NCBI RefSeq assembly: GCF_025397915.1
Contig: NZ_JALIDZ010000008.1
Coordinates: 124,001-188,000, forward strand
Length of the DNA: 64,000 nucleotides
Origin: Microbaculum marinisediminis
GTDB lineage: Bacteria > Pseudomonadota > Alphaproteobacteria > Rhizobiales > Tepidamorphaceae
Direction of reading: 5' to 3'
In this document: in pieces, positions 31,820-41,216 of the stretch
Numbering within the stretch: position 1 is the stretch's first letter
How the letters are laid out: each line of letters begins with the position of its first letter
Notes under the pieces: generated by a model
Told to the model about the DNA's origin: nothing
What the model saw: the letters and a program-made list of their open reading frames with translations, nothing else
Database searches by the model: none
Program-made: the position numbers and the translations under genes

Positions 31820-32785
31820 GTGCGCAACATCCTGGTCACCGGCGCGCTCGGCCAGATAGGCAGCGAGCTCGTTCCCGCGCTGCGGGCCCACTACGGGGCG
31901 GAGCGCGTCATCGCCACCGACATCCGCATGCTGCAGCCCGGCAACGGCGGATCGGCGGGCCCTTACGAACATGTCGACTGCACGCGGCCACACCAGATCC
32001 ACGAGGTCATGCGCCGCCACGACATCGGCACGATCTATCACATGGCCGCCCTGCTCTCCGCGGTCGCCGAGGACAAGCCGCAGATCGCCTGGAGCGTCAA
32101 CATGGGCGGGCTCTACAACGTCCTCGAGGTCGCCCGCCAATACGAATGCGCGGTGTTCTTCCCCAGTTCCATCGGCGCCTTCGGCCCCTCGACGCCGCGC
32201 GATCACACGCCGCAGGTCACGGTACAGCGCCCGACCACCATGTATGGCGTCACCAAGGTGTCGGGCGAGCTTCTGGCCGATTACTACGCCCAGCGCTTCG
32301 GCGTCGACACGCGCGGCCTGAGGCTGCCCGGCCTGATCTCCTATTCCGCCCCGCCCGGCGGCGGCACCACCGACTATGCGGTGGAGATCTTCCATCAGGC
32401 GATCCGCTACCGCCACTACACCTGCTTTCTGAGCGCCGACACACGGCTCGACATGATGTACATGCCCGACGCCATACGCGCGATGATCGAGCTGATGCAG
32501 GCGGACGCCGCGCGGCTCAATCACCGCAACGCCTACAACGTCACGGCGATGACCATCACGCCGGCCGAGCTGGCGGCGGCGATCGAACGACAGATCCCCG
32601 GCTTCGTCATCGACTACGAGGTCGATCCGGTGCGCCAGGCGATCGCCGAGTCCTGGCCGCGATCGCTCGACGACAGCGCCGCGCGCACCGACTGGGGCTG
32701 GACGCCGCGCTACGACCTCGACGCCATGTGCGCGGACATGATCGAAAAGCTCGGCGCGCGACTGAAGCCCGCCAGCCGGGCCTGA
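31820..32785 (+). CDS. L-threonine 3-dehydrogenase, NAD-dependent epimerase-like type
   Basis: A 321-residue extended short-chain dehydrogenase. The NAD-binding GALGQIGSEL motif is at the N-terminus, and Tyr and Lys of the catalytic YxxxK lie in PTTMYGVTKVSGELLADYYA with the serine in FPSSIGAFGP. TRGLRLPGLISYSAPPGGGTTDYAVEIFHQA is characteristic of the epimerase-type threonine dehydrogenase. GTG at 31820 gives the usual N-terminus MRNILVTGALGQIG; an ATG at 31787 would add 11 residues. It makes 2-amino-3-oxobutyrate, the substrate of the next gene product. Confidence 0.88.
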   Translation: MRNILVTGALGQIGSELVPALRAHYGAERVIATDIRMLQPGNGGSAGPYEHVDCTRPHQIHEVMRRHDIGTIYHMAALLSAVAEDKPQIAWSVNMGGLYNVLEVARQYECAVFFPSSIGAFGPSTPRDHTPQVTVQRPTTMYGVTKVSGELLADYYAQRFGVDTRGLRLPGLISYSAPPGGGTTDYAVEIFHQAIRYRHYTCFLSADTRLDMMYMPDAIRAMIELMQADAARLNHRNAYNVTAMTITPAELAAAIERQIPGFVIDYEVDPVRQAIAESWPRSLDDSAARTDWGWTPRYDLDAMCADMIEKLGARLKPASRA

Positions 32786-32804
32786 GCGAACCGGGAGACA
32801 CGAC

Positions 32805-34031
32805 ATGCCCCATGACCGGCTGCTGGACCTGCTGAACGCCAAGGTGGACACGCTGACGACCGCGGGCACGCGCAAGGGCCTCGAGCGCGTGACCCGTGCG
32901 GTCGTTCCTCCCGCGGACGGGAAGGGCCCGCGCTTCCTGCTGGAAGGCCACGGCGACAGGCCGTTCCTGCGCATGAACGCCAACAGCTATCTCGGCCTGT
33001 CGTTCACCGCCGATCTGATCGCGGCGGAGGAGCAGGCCGTGCGCGCCTATGGCACCGGGCCGGGCGCGGTGCGCTTCATCTCGGGCACCTGGACGCCGCA
33101 TGTCGCGCTGGAACAACGGCTTGCCGCCTTCCACGGCCGCGAAGCGGCGATGATCTTTTCCTCCGCCTATGCCACGGTGATGGGGCTGTTGCCGCAGCTC
33201 ATCACACCGCAGACGGCGGTGATCAGCGACGCGCTGAACCACAATTGCATCATCAACGCCATCCGGCTTTCCGAGCCCGGCGAGAAGCGCATCTACGCCC
33301 ATCTGGCGATGGACGAGCTCGAGCGCCACCTTCGCGAGGCGAGCGGCGCGTGCAGGCGCGCGATCGTCGTCACCGACGGCATCTTCAGCATGCGCGGCGA
33401 CCACGCCCCGCTCGACCGGATCTTGGCTCTGGCGAAGAAATACGACCGCGACTATCCCGAGAACGTGCTCGTCGTCGTCGACGATTCCCACGGCGTCGGC
33501 GCCTTCGGCAAGACCGGCCGCGGCACCGAGGAAGTTACCGCCTCCGGCCCCTGCGACCTGCTGGTCGCCACGCTCGGCAAGGCGTTCGGCGTCAACGGCG
33601 GCTACGTTGCCGGAAACCGGACCTTCGTCGACTACCTGCGCGAGACCGCCCCATTCTACATCTATTCGAACCCGATCACACCCGGCGAGGCGGCCGCCGC
33701 CGTCAAGGCCGTCGACATCGTCGACAGCGCGCGCGGGCATGACATGCTTGCCCATCTGCGCGCCATGACCCGGCGTTTCGAGCAGGGGCTCGTCGATCTC
33801 GGCTGGGAAACCATCCCCGGCGAGCATCCCGTGGTGCCGCTGATGGTGCGCAACACGCCGAAGACGACGCAGCTGGTGGCGCATCTGTTCGAGAGCGGCG
33901 TGCTGGCAACCGGGCTGGGCTTTCCGGTGGTTCCGAAGGGCGACGAGGAGATCCGCTTCCAGATTTCCGCCGACCACACGCCGGCCGACATCGATGAGGC
34001 GCTCGCCGCGGTCCGCGCCTTCGCCGGCTAG
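32805..34031 (+). CDS. kbl: Glycine C-acetyltransferase (2-amino-3-ketobutyrate CoA ligase)
   Basis: A 408-residue PLP-dependent alpha-oxoamine synthase. The PLP lysine is in LVATLGKAFGVNGGYVAGN, with the usual DDSHGVGAFGKTGRG and DALNHNCIINAIRLS upstream and YGTGPGAVRFISGTWTPHVALEQRLA near residue 90. It follows the threonine dehydrogenase by 19 bases. Together they should convert threonine to glycine and acetyl-CoA. Related synthases (ALAS, KAPA synthase) share this fold, but the neighbouring dehydrogenase supports Kbl. Confidence 0.9.
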   Translation: MPHDRLLDLLNAKVDTLTTAGTRKGLERVTRAVVPPADGKGPRFLLEGHGDRPFLRMNANSYLGLSFTADLIAAEEQAVRAYGTGPGAVRFISGTWTPHVALEQRLAAFHGREAAMIFSSAYATVMGLLPQLITPQTAVISDALNHNCIINAIRLSEPGEKRIYAHLAMDELERHLREASGACRRAIVVTDGIFSMRGDHAPLDRILALAKKYDRDYPENVLVVVDDSHGVGAFGKTGRGTEEVTASGPCDLLVATLGKAFGVNGGYVAGNRTFVDYLRETAPFYIYSNPITPGEAAAAVKAVDIVDSARGHDMLAHLRAMTRRFEQGLVDLGWETIPGEHPVVPLMVRNTPKTTQLVAHLFESGVLATGLGFPVVPKGDEEIRFQISADHTPADIDEALAAVRAFAG

Positions 34032-34035
34032 GGCG

Positions 34036-35028
34036 ATGGCCGCCCCCATCAGGACACTGGCTTTTCTCGGCGATGTCATGCTCGGCCGGCTCGTCAGCGA
34101 CGAGATCGGCAGGCGGCCGCCGGCGTTCTTCTGGGGCGATGCCCTGTCCCTGCTGCACGGCGCCGATGCGGTGTTCGTCAACCTGGAATGCGCCGTCACC
34201 GGCAATCCCGAGCCGTGGCGACGCACCGAGAAGGTCTTTCACTTCAAGGCCGTGCCGAAGGCGATCGATGTGCTGAAGGCAGCCCGGGTCCGTTTCGCCT
34301 GTCTCGCCAACAACCACGTGCTCGATTTCGAGACCGAGGGGCTGCTCGAGACGCTGTCGCTGCTTGACTCGGCGGGCATTCCCCATGCCGGCGCCGGCCG
34401 GACGCGCGACGAGGCCGAGCGCGCCGCCTTCGTCGATGTCAAAGGCCTGCGCGTCGCGTTGTTCGCGGCGACGGACAACGAGCCGGACTTCGCAGCGACG
34501 GACGAGGCACCGGGGACGAAACATGTCGATCCGTACCGCGACGAACCGGTCTGGCCGACACCGCGCGACATCGAGGCGGCCCGCTCCGACGGCGCCGATC
34601 TCGTCGTCGCCAGCCTCCATCTCGGGCCCAACATGGTGCTGCAGCCCTCGCCGCCGCTCAGGGGCTACAAGCAGCGCCTGTGCGAGAGCGGCGTCGATAT
34701 CGTCCACGGCCACTCGGCGCATGTCTTCCAGGGCGTCGAGCGGCGCGGCAACGGCCTGATCCTGCACGACACCGGCGACTATCTGGACGACTATGCCGTC
34801 GATCCGCAGCTGCGCAACGACTGGTCGTTCGTCTTCGTCGTCGAGGCAGACGAGACCGGCCTGAAACGGCTGGTGCTGCATCCGGTGCGGCTGGAGTTCG
34901 CGACGACGCGGCGCGCCGACGGGCCGGAAGCCGCTGCGATTTGCGACCGGATGGAGGCGCTGTCCGAGCCCTTCGGCACGCGGTTCCGTCGGGTCGACGG
35001 CCGGCTCGAGCTGGATCTCGCGGATTGA
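34036..35028 (+). CDS. CapA/PgsA-like metallophosphatase family protein
   Basis: A 330-residue protein of the CapA family (calcineurin-like fold). Motifs are LAFLGDVMLGRLVSDE at the N-terminus, FVNLECAVTG, CLANNHVLDFETEGL, ASLHLGPN and VDIVHGHSAHVFQGV, giving the Asp, Asn and His ligands. No signal peptide or N-terminal membrane segment is seen, unlike membrane-bound CapA. It begins 4 bases after kbl, so it belongs to the threonine operon. Its job there is not obvious; relatives act in polyglutamate or capsule synthesis, and many are uncharacterised. Confidence 0.85.
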   Translation: MAAPIRTLAFLGDVMLGRLVSDEIGRRPPAFFWGDALSLLHGADAVFVNLECAVTGNPEPWRRTEKVFHFKAVPKAIDVLKAARVRFACLANNHVLDFETEGLLETLSLLDSAGIPHAGAGRTRDEAERAAFVDVKGLRVALFAATDNEPDFAATDEAPGTKHVDPYRDEPVWPTPRDIEAARSDGADLVVASLHLGPNMVLQPSPPLRGYKQRLCESGVDIVHGHSAHVFQGVERRGNGLILHDTGDYLDDYAVDPQLRNDWSFVFVVEADETGLKRLVLHPVRLEFATTRRADGPEAAAICDRMEALSEPFGTRFRRVDGRLELDLAD

Positions 35029-35104
35029 CCCCTATTGCTCGAGGCTCGATGCGCGGGAGTGAAGCGCGCTCGCGGCATGGTATGCGGCGGGACCGACCCG
35101 TGTC

Positions 35105-37813
35105 CTACTCGACGCCGGCGCGATACCTGGTCCGCCCGGTAAGGCTCAGGCGCACCTGCTTCTCCGCCTCGATGATCGCGAACAGCATGACGCCCGTCGC
35201 CACGATCAGCACGCCGTCGGACAGCGGCACCGCCTCGGTGGCGAAGACCCGCTGCAACGGCCCGATATAGGTGATCGCGAACTGCGCCGCGGTGACCGCG
35301 ATCACCGTGGCCCAGACCACCGGCGTCGCCCGCACCGCCTTCCACGTCAGCGAGGTGCCGTAGATGTTCCGGATGAAGAAGAGGTGGAATATCTCCATGA
35401 CCACCAGCGTGTTGAGCGCCATCGTGCGGGCCAGGTCGACCGAGTAGCCGCGATCGACGGCATAGGCGTAGATCCCGAAGACGCCGCCCAGGAACAGCAT
35501 CGACACGAACACGATGTGCCAGCCCAGCGTGCCGGTCAGCAGCGGCTCGTCGCGTGGCCGCGGCGGCCGGCGCATGGTGTTGTCCTCGGTCGGCTCGAAC
35601 GCCAGGGCGATGCCCAGCGTGACCGCGGTAATCAGGTTGACCCACAGGATCTGGACCGGCGTGATCGGCAGCGTCATGCCGAACAACAGCGCCACGACGA
35701 TGGTCATCGCCTCGCCCGCATTGGTCGGCAAGGTCCAGCTGATGACCTTCTTGATGTTGTCGTAGACCGTGCGGCCTTCGCGCACCGCCGCGACGATGGA
35801 CGCGAAATTGTCGTCGGCGAGAACCAGCTCCGCCGCCTCCTTGGCCGCCTCGCTGCCCTTCCGGCCCATGGCGATGCCGGCGTCGGCGCGCTTGAGCGCC
35901 GGCGCGTCGTTGACGCCGTCACCCGTCATCGCCACCGTGATGCCCAGCGACTGCAGGGCCATGACCAGCCGCAGCTTATGCTCGGGATTGGTGCGCGCGA
36001 AGATGTCGACCGTGGACACGGCCACGGCAAGTTCCGCGTCGTCCATCATGTCCAGATCGCGGCCGGTGAGCACCTTGCCGGTGCTCTCCAGGCCGATCAG
36101 CTTGCCGATCGCCGCGGCGGTTCCGGCATGGTCGCCGGTGATCATCTTGACGCGTATGCCCGCCCGGCGGCATTCGGCGACCGCCTCGATGGACTCCGCC
36201 CGCGGCGGATCGATCAGCCCGACCAGGCCGACAAGGACGAGCCCGCCCTCGACATCGTCGAAATCGATCGCGGTCTGGTCGCGCGCGACCTGCCGCGTCG
36301 CGATGGCCAGCACCCGCTGGCCCTGCGCGGCCATGCTGTCGGCACGGTCCGTCCAGAAGGCTTCGTCCAGCGGCGCGCTGTCGCCCGATGCGCCGCGCTG
36401 CTCGGCACACATCGCCAGGATCTGCTCCGGCGCGCCCTTGACGAAGATGTCGGCGTGGCCCGGACGGTCGTGGTGCAGGGTGGCCATGAACTTGTGGCGC
36501 GAGTCGAAGGGTATCTCGTCCGTGCGCGTGCGCGCCGACAGCTCCTGGCTGACATCGACGCCGACCTTCCCGGCGAGCGCCAGAAGCGCGCCCTCCATCG
36601 GATCGCCTTCAACGGTCCAGAATCCGTCGCGAAGATGCAGCGATGCGTCGTTGCAGGACGCCGCGGCCTGCGCCAGTTCGATCAGGTGCAGGTGGTCCAG
36701 CCCGTTGACCCGGCTGTCGGCGAGGAGAACGGCACCTTCGGGCTCGTACCCGGTCCCCTCGAACGAGAACAGATGCCCGGTCACCGCCACCGACGCCACC
36801 ATCATCTCGTTGCGCGTCAGCGTCCCGGTCTTGTCGGTGCAGATCACCGAGACCGAGCCCAGCGTCTCGATCGCCGGCAAGCGGCGCACGATCGCGTTGC
36901 GCCGCGCCATGGCCTGGACGCCCACGGCCAGCGTGATCGTCAGCACCGCCGGCAGGCCTTCGGGAATGGCGGCCACGGACAGGCCTACCACGGCCATGAA
37001 CATCTCGGTGAAGTCGTGGTGCTCGACGAAATAGCCGTAGACGAGCAGGACGGCGGCGATCAGCAGGATCAGGATCGTCAGCCATTTGGCGAACACGTTC
37101 ATCTGGCGCACGAGCGGCGTGGCGAGAACCTCGACCTCCGCCAGAAGGCCGCTGATGCGCCCGATCTCGGTATGCGCGCCGGTGGCAACGACGAGGCCGC
37201 GCCCCTGGCCGCTGGTCACCATCGTTCCGCTATAGGCCATCGAGGAACGATCCCCGAGCGCCGCGTCGCCCGCCACGGGCGCGGTGGCCTTCTCGACCGG
37301 GACGGATTCGCCGGTCAGGATCGCTTCCTGCACCTGAAGGCCGTGTGCCCGGATCAGCCTCAGATCGGCGGGAACCTTGTCGCCGGCCTCCAGCAACACG
37401 ACGTCGCCGGGCACCAGCTCCTCGGCCTGGATGCTGCGGCGTTCGCCGTCGCGCAGCACGGCCGCGTGGGGCGCGAGCATGCCGCGGATCGATTCCATCG
37501 CCCGTTCGGCCTTGCCCTCCTGAATGAAGCCGATCACCGCATTGGCGATCACGACGGCGAGGATGACGGCCGTGTCGGTGTAGTGCTGCAGCACCAGAGT
37601 GATCACGGCGGAGCCGAGCAGAACGTAGATCAGGATGTTGTGGAAGTGCGACAGGAACCGCAGGATCGCGGGCCGCTTCGGCGGTTGCGGAAGCCTGTTG
37701 GCGCCGTGCGTCTCCAGCCGCTGCGCGGCGTCCGAGGTCGAGAGCCCCCCTGCCGTCGCGCCGAGCGTGTCCAGACAGGCGTCGATCTCGGCGGCGTGAT
37801 AATCCCGCATCAT
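35105..37813 (-). CDS. P2-type cation-transporting ATPase
   Basis: A 902-residue P-type ATPase. The order is N-terminal cation-ATPase domain, actuator with ILTGESVPVEK, membrane motif AAIPEGLPAVLTI (M4), phosphorylation site CTDKTGTLTRNEM, HAD motif MTGDGVNDAPALKRADAGIAMG, and C-terminal membrane domain. PEGLP is typical of Ca2+/Mn2+ pumps, but M6 reads NLITAVTLGIALAF without the usual Asp, so the ion is uncertain. The start is Met at 37813 (MMRDYHAAEID) because GGAG lies 8 bases upstream; the open frame extends further. It is convergent with the threonine operon. Confidence 0.92.
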   Translation of the reverse strand: MMRDYHAAEIDACLDTLGATAGGLSTSDAAQRLETHGANRLPQPPKRPAILRFLSHFHNILIYVLLGSAVITLVLQHYTDTAVILAVVIANAVIGFIQEGKAERAMESIRGMLAPHAAVLRDGERRSIQAEELVPGDVVLLEAGDKVPADLRLIRAHGLQVQEAILTGESVPVEKATAPVAGDAALGDRSSMAYSGTMVTSGQGRGLVVATGAHTEIGRISGLLAEVEVLATPLVRQMNVFAKWLTILILLIAAVLLVYGYFVEHHDFTEMFMAVVGLSVAAIPEGLPAVLTITLAVGVQAMARRNAIVRRLPAIETLGSVSVICTDKTGTLTRNEMMVASVAVTGHLFSFEGTGYEPEGAVLLADSRVNGLDHLHLIELAQAAASCNDASLHLRDGFWTVEGDPMEGALLALAGKVGVDVSQELSARTRTDEIPFDSRHKFMATLHHDRPGHADIFVKGAPEQILAMCAEQRGASGDSAPLDEAFWTDRADSMAAQGQRVLAIATRQVARDQTAIDFDDVEGGLVLVGLVGLIDPPRAESIEAVAECRRAGIRVKMITGDHAGTAAAIGKLIGLESTGKVLTGRDLDMMDDAELAVAVSTVDIFARTNPEHKLRLVMALQSLGITVAMTGDGVNDAPALKRADAGIAMGRKGSEAAKEAAELVLADDNFASIVAAVREGRTVYDNIKKVISWTLPTNAGEAMTIVVALLFGMTLPITPVQILWVNLITAVTLGIALAFEPTEDNTMRRPPRPRDEPLLTGTLGWHIVFVSMLFLGGVFGIYAYAVDRGYSVDLARTMALNTLVVMEIFHLFFIRNIYGTSLTWKAVRATPVVWATVIAVTAAQFAITYIGPLQRVFATEAVPLSDGVLIVATGVMLFAIIEAEKQVRLSLTGRTRYRAGVE

Positions 37814-37985
37814 GTGGGCTGCTCCGCTCCTCTGGCTGCCCGGTGGCGTCGCGATGGTCGTGTTCCAGCCGCTCGGGCCAGCCTCGGTCTCGGGACCAGG
37901 CTGGCCGATCGGCAAGGTAAGCTGGCCGCTGCTCCGCCGACAAGCGGGGCTTCGGCTCCGCGCCCGCCACTCGACAGCGGCGGCC

Positions 37986-38405
37986 TCAGCGAATGACCAT
38001 CACCGAACAGGTCGCATGGCGGACGATGCGCGCCGCGTTCGATCCAAGCAGATACGTCGCCATCGCTGGGCGGTGAGACCCCATGACGATCAGATCGGCG
38101 CCAGCGTCTTCGGCTTCGGCCAGCACTTCGTGATAGACGGCACCTTCGCGCACGATCGCCGACGCGGCATCGCCAAGGCCGATCTCCGTAGCGAGCAGGT
38201 TCAGTCGCGTTCTCGCCTCATCGACGACCTGTCCGTGGATTTCGGGCGGAACATACTGCGAAACCGATGGCGGCACCGCGGAGACGACCGTCATCAATCG
38301 GATCTTGCAGTCGGACTGCCGGGCCATATCGGCGCCGACCTGAACCGCGCGCTGGTACAATTCGGGATCGGACAGGTCGATCGGAACCAGGATCAGCTTA
38401 AACAT
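37986..38405 (-). CDS. Universal stress protein (UspA family)
   Basis: A 139-residue single-domain Usp. It starts MFKLILVPIDLSDPELYQRAV and ends with GADLIVMGSHRPAMATYLLGSNAARIVRHATCSVMVIR, which holds the nucleotide-binding loop and the final beta strand. Loop glycines are partly changed (GSHRPA), so ATP binding is likely but not sure. It lies 172 bases upstream of the cation-ATPase on the same strand. Confidence 0.92.
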   Translation of the reverse strand: MFKLILVPIDLSDPELYQRAVQVGADMARQSDCKIRLMTVVSAVPPSVSQYVPPEIHGQVVDEARTRLNLLATEIGLGDAASAIVREGAVYHEVLAEAEDAGADLIVMGSHRPAMATYLLGSNAARIVRHATCSVMVIR

Positions 38406-38459
38406 CGGACGTCGATCTCCTCCCTTCGCGGTGTTCGGGAACGGGCCGGACGCCGCCTC

Positions 38460-39014
38460 TCAGTCTGCCATATGCCGGATCTTATCAAGATCGAGCCGCC
38501 CCGCAGCCCCCCATCCCTTCGCCCCGGATGGCACGTCCGGCCGGAAGTCCTCGTAGAGACGGTAGGCGTACTCGGCGAGGTCGGCCCCGCTCATGGACAG
38601 GGCCAGACCCATCATGGCTTCGCGGGCATCGTCGAGGGCATCACCGAACTTGCTCTCCAGGTACCGCTGAACGCTGTCCGGCTTGATCGGCCTGTCCTTG
38701 CCAAGGGCTCGAAGCCCGGCATCGGTCTGCGTTACGGGGACGGCCCGCCCCAGAAGATCGACCGTCAGGGCTTCGTGTTTCCGCAGCGATCTGCGCTTTT
38801 CCTTGATCTCGTGCGGTGTCGGCTGGAACAGGCCGATCGAGACTCCCTTGGAATAGGCTTTCAGGCCCGCGACCGCACGGCCGAGCGTCAGCGCTTCGTC
38901 GGGATCGAAGCCGAGACATTCGGCGACGACGCCGGCCCACAAGGTGAGAACCGGCGCACGATTGATCTCAAGCCAATGCCGTTTCTTCCGCTTCTGCGTG
39001 GCCTTGGCGCTCAT
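38460..39014 (-). CDS. Conserved-looking protein of unknown function
   Basis: I do not recognise this family with confidence. It has 184 residues: a basic N-terminus (SAKATQKRKKRHWLEINRAP), a mostly helical region (VLTLWAGVVAECLGFDPDEALTLGRAVAGL) and a middle basic stretch HEIKEKRRSLRKHE. No signal peptide or membrane segment is visible. Codon use matches its neighbours and it starts with a clear ATG, so it is probably a real gene. It lies 54 bases before uspA on the same strand. The basic, helical character would allow nucleic acid binding, but nothing specific supports that. Confidence 0.75.
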   Translation of the reverse strand: MSAKATQKRKKRHWLEINRAPVLTLWAGVVAECLGFDPDEALTLGRAVAGLKAYSKGVSIGLFQPTPHEIKEKRRSLRKHEALTVDLLGRAVPVTQTDAGLRALGKDRPIKPDSVQRYLESKFGDALDDAREAMMGLALSMSGADLAEYAYRLYEDFRPDVPSGAKGWGAAGRLDLDKIRHMAD

Positions 39015-39314
39015 GTCCCGCGTCTCCGACGCCTAGCGGCCGCGGCCTTCCCGTCCTCCGTGGACGGGCTCCGGCGCAACTTACCAGCCAAAGTATTTCG
39101 GGCAAAAAGGTAAATTGCCCGGCAGATCTTGCGAAATCAACGAGCAACGGATCGGTTCCGCCTCGGAAGTTAAACTTAACGATTAAACATTTCATGGAAT
39201 TCGATTAGTCGCCTTCGAAACAATGGTGTTAGTCGTTCGGTGAGGCCGCCAATTGGTTCCGGTTCACAACCGCCAAAAGCGGGAACCGTTCGTCGAAAGA
39301 GCGGAGAGGAAACT
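39015..39314. promoter_or_regulatory. AT-rich divergent promoter region
   Basis: This 300-base gap separates the unknown gene (-) from a LuxR-type regulator (+). Two inverted repeats are visible: GGGCAA-N9-TTGCCC (39100-39120) and GTTAA-AC-TTAAC (39169-39180). Their role is unknown; they are candidate regulator sites. No gene is seen here. Confidence 0.4.
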
Positions 39315-40058
39315 ATGAACGTCAGTAACGATGAACACCTGAAGGATAACGGCTCCGCCGCGCAGACCGAAAAGGATGTCCGCGCCGAGGCGCCGGTTCT
39401 ATTCGTGGAACCCAGAACGCTGCTGCGTCAGTGTTTCGAAGAGTGCTTCCGCCTTTCGGCGGCGGCAGCGCGGATCGTGGCGATCCCCGATATCGCCGAA
39501 TGGATTCGCATGGCCGACCGACAGTCGCTCCCCAGCGCCGTGTTTCTGTACGTTCCGGCCACGGCCAGCGTCCGCTCGGCAATCGAGACCGTGACCGAGG
39601 TCTTTTCGGACCACGACGCCGTACCGCCGATCATCATCGTCGCTGACAATGAAGATCCGGCCCATGTCCTCGACGCCCTCGATGTCGGCGCCAAGGGATA
39701 TGTCCCCTCCAGCGTGTCGCTCGAGGTGGCGGTCGAGGCCTTGCACCTGGTGTTGGCCGGCGGCACCTATGTCCCCGCGAGCGCCCTGATCGCCTCACGG
39801 CACATGGCGAAGGACGCGGCCGAGGCGAGCGAGCGCTCTCCGAACGCATTCTTCACGGACCGGCAACACGCGGTCATCGAGAAGCTGCGCGAAGGCAAGC
39901 CGAACAAGATCATCGCGTACGAACTGAACATGCGGGAAAGCACCGTCAAGGTGCATATCCGAAATCTCATGCGGAAGCTCAACGCGACCAACCGCACCCA
40001 GGTCGCCTATCTTTACCAGGCCATGCTGAGCGAGAATTCGACCGGCGTCGGCAACTAG
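39315..40058 (+). CDS. LuxR/NarL-type regulator with pseudo-receiver domain
   Basis: A 247-residue protein. The N-terminal half looks like a response regulator receiver but lacks key residues: the acidic pair is reduced to VEP in VLFVEPRTLL, and the phospho-Asp position is Tyr in SAVFLYVPAT. The conserved Lys remains in DVGAKGYVPSS. The C-terminal LuxR helix-turn-helix is complete: FFTDRQHAVIEKLREGKPNKIIAYELNMRESTVKVHIRNLMRKL. It is preceded by GAGAGGAAACT and ATG. No kinase is adjacent. It probably acts independently of phosphorylation. Confidence 0.88.
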   Translation: MNVSNDEHLKDNGSAAQTEKDVRAEAPVLFVEPRTLLRQCFEECFRLSAAAARIVAIPDIAEWIRMADRQSLPSAVFLYVPATASVRSAIETVTEVFSDHDAVPPIIIVADNEDPAHVLDALDVGAKGYVPSSVSLEVAVEALHLVLAGGTYVPASALIASRHMAKDAAEASERSPNAFFTDRQHAVIEKLREGKPNKIIAYELNMRESTVKVHIRNLMRKLNATNRTQVAYLYQAMLSENSTGVGN

Positions 40059-40433
40059 GTCGTACCGCCGGATACCACCACATCGAGGCGGCGGGACGTG
40101 CCTTGCTCGGGCAGGGCCCGTCGCCTTGATCTCGAAAGGGTCGCGCGCCGCGTGATCCGATCCCGCTCGAAGGTGAAGCGCGCACCCGGGTCGGATCAAA
40201 CAACGGGCCCGCGCCCGGCAGAAACCAGGCCGCAGCGCAAGTCGGCTCGCGAATATCGCACAGTCGCCAACGGCACCTGCAGGCAAGGCTGAAGATACCC
40301 GCGAACCTTTGCATTCCCGGAACGAAGCGACCAACCGGCGATCGGTTGACAGCCTTGCGACGGCTCGCTTAAGTCCCGACCAGAACTGGCCATTGGCACG
40401 TCTGACAAGCCGTCACGAGACAGCTCCACGACA
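40059..40433. other. Gene-free gap between two LuxR-type genes
   Basis: No plausible gene is seen. The right part holds a candidate sigma-70 promoter (separate entry). The left part is GC-rich without a clear terminator hairpin. Confidence 0.5.
40346..40374 (+). promoter_or_regulatory. Candidate sigma-70 promoter
   Basis: TTGACA at 40346-40351 is followed 17 bases later by TTAAGT, about 60 bases before the LuxR-type gene. The -35 box is perfect and the -10 box is weak. Confidence 0.4.
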
Positions 40434-41117
40434 ATGGATATTCTTTCCGCCAAGAACTACATACTCGACACGGCCCGCCTTATCGTGCCGGCCGAACGTA
40501 TTGTTTTGTACGAAGTCGATGATCGGCTTCAACCATTCGGCCACATAAGCAGCGCCACGAACGAGTACTGGGGCGGGCTCTATTCGAAGTTCGTCACACT
40601 GGACCCGTATCATCCGCGGTACTTCGCCCGGTTGAACGAAAGCGTTTTCGGAACAACGCCCGGCTTCGGCGTCGATGCGGAAAGCCAGGAATACGTGGAT
40701 GGCTTCCGCAAGGTTCTGGGCATCAAGCACAAAGCCGAGGTGTTCCTGCGCGATGCCGAAGGCAGCATCCGCGCCGGCCTCCGCTACGTGCGACTGAACG
40801 GAGAACGGGAATTCACGGCCGAGGAAATGGCCCGCCTGTCGAAGATGCAGCCGATGTTCGCCAACCTGTGGTGCACGGCGCTCGTGCACAACATAGAAGG
40901 CCGGATCCTCAATGGCCTGACCGGGCGCGAACGAGAGGTCCTCGATCTGCTGCTGTCCGGCTATCCCAACCAGGATATCTCACGCCTGCTGGCGATCGCC
41001 CTGCCCACGGTCAAGAACCACGTGAAGGCGATCCTCGCCAAGACCGGCTATGCGAACCGGTCCGAGCTTCTGGCCGCGCTGTATCGCGCGGGCCATGTCC
41101 TGCGCGGCTCGCGGTGA
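40434..41117 (+). CDS. LuxR-type transcriptional regulator with unassigned sensor domain
   Basis: A 227-residue protein. The C-terminal LuxR helix-turn-helix spans about residues 158-220: LTGREREVLDLLLSGYPNQDISRLLAIALPTVKNHVKAILAKTGYANR. The N-terminal 145 residues have a GAF-like or autoinducer-domain-like length but lack motifs that would prove it; the segment SATNEYWGGLYSKFVTLDPYHPRY is distinctive. No LuxI-type synthase is nearby. It may act with the pseudo-receiver LuxR gene just upstream, but the two have separate promoters. Confidence 0.83.
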   Translation: MDILSAKNYILDTARLIVPAERIVLYEVDDRLQPFGHISSATNEYWGGLYSKFVTLDPYHPRYFARLNESVFGTTPGFGVDAESQEYVDGFRKVLGIKHKAEVFLRDAEGSIRAGLRYVRLNGEREFTAEEMARLSKMQPMFANLWCTALVHNIEGRILNGLTGREREVLDLLLSGYPNQDISRLLAIALPTVKNHVKAILAKTGYANRSELLAALYRAGHVLRGSR

Positions 41118-41216
41118 GGTCCAGCAGACGGGATCCGGATTTCCGGTTTTAAGATACCCGGCAGACGGGCCCCGTGGCGCAATTCCATGCGTACGACGGG
41201 GCACGACCGACCGGTC

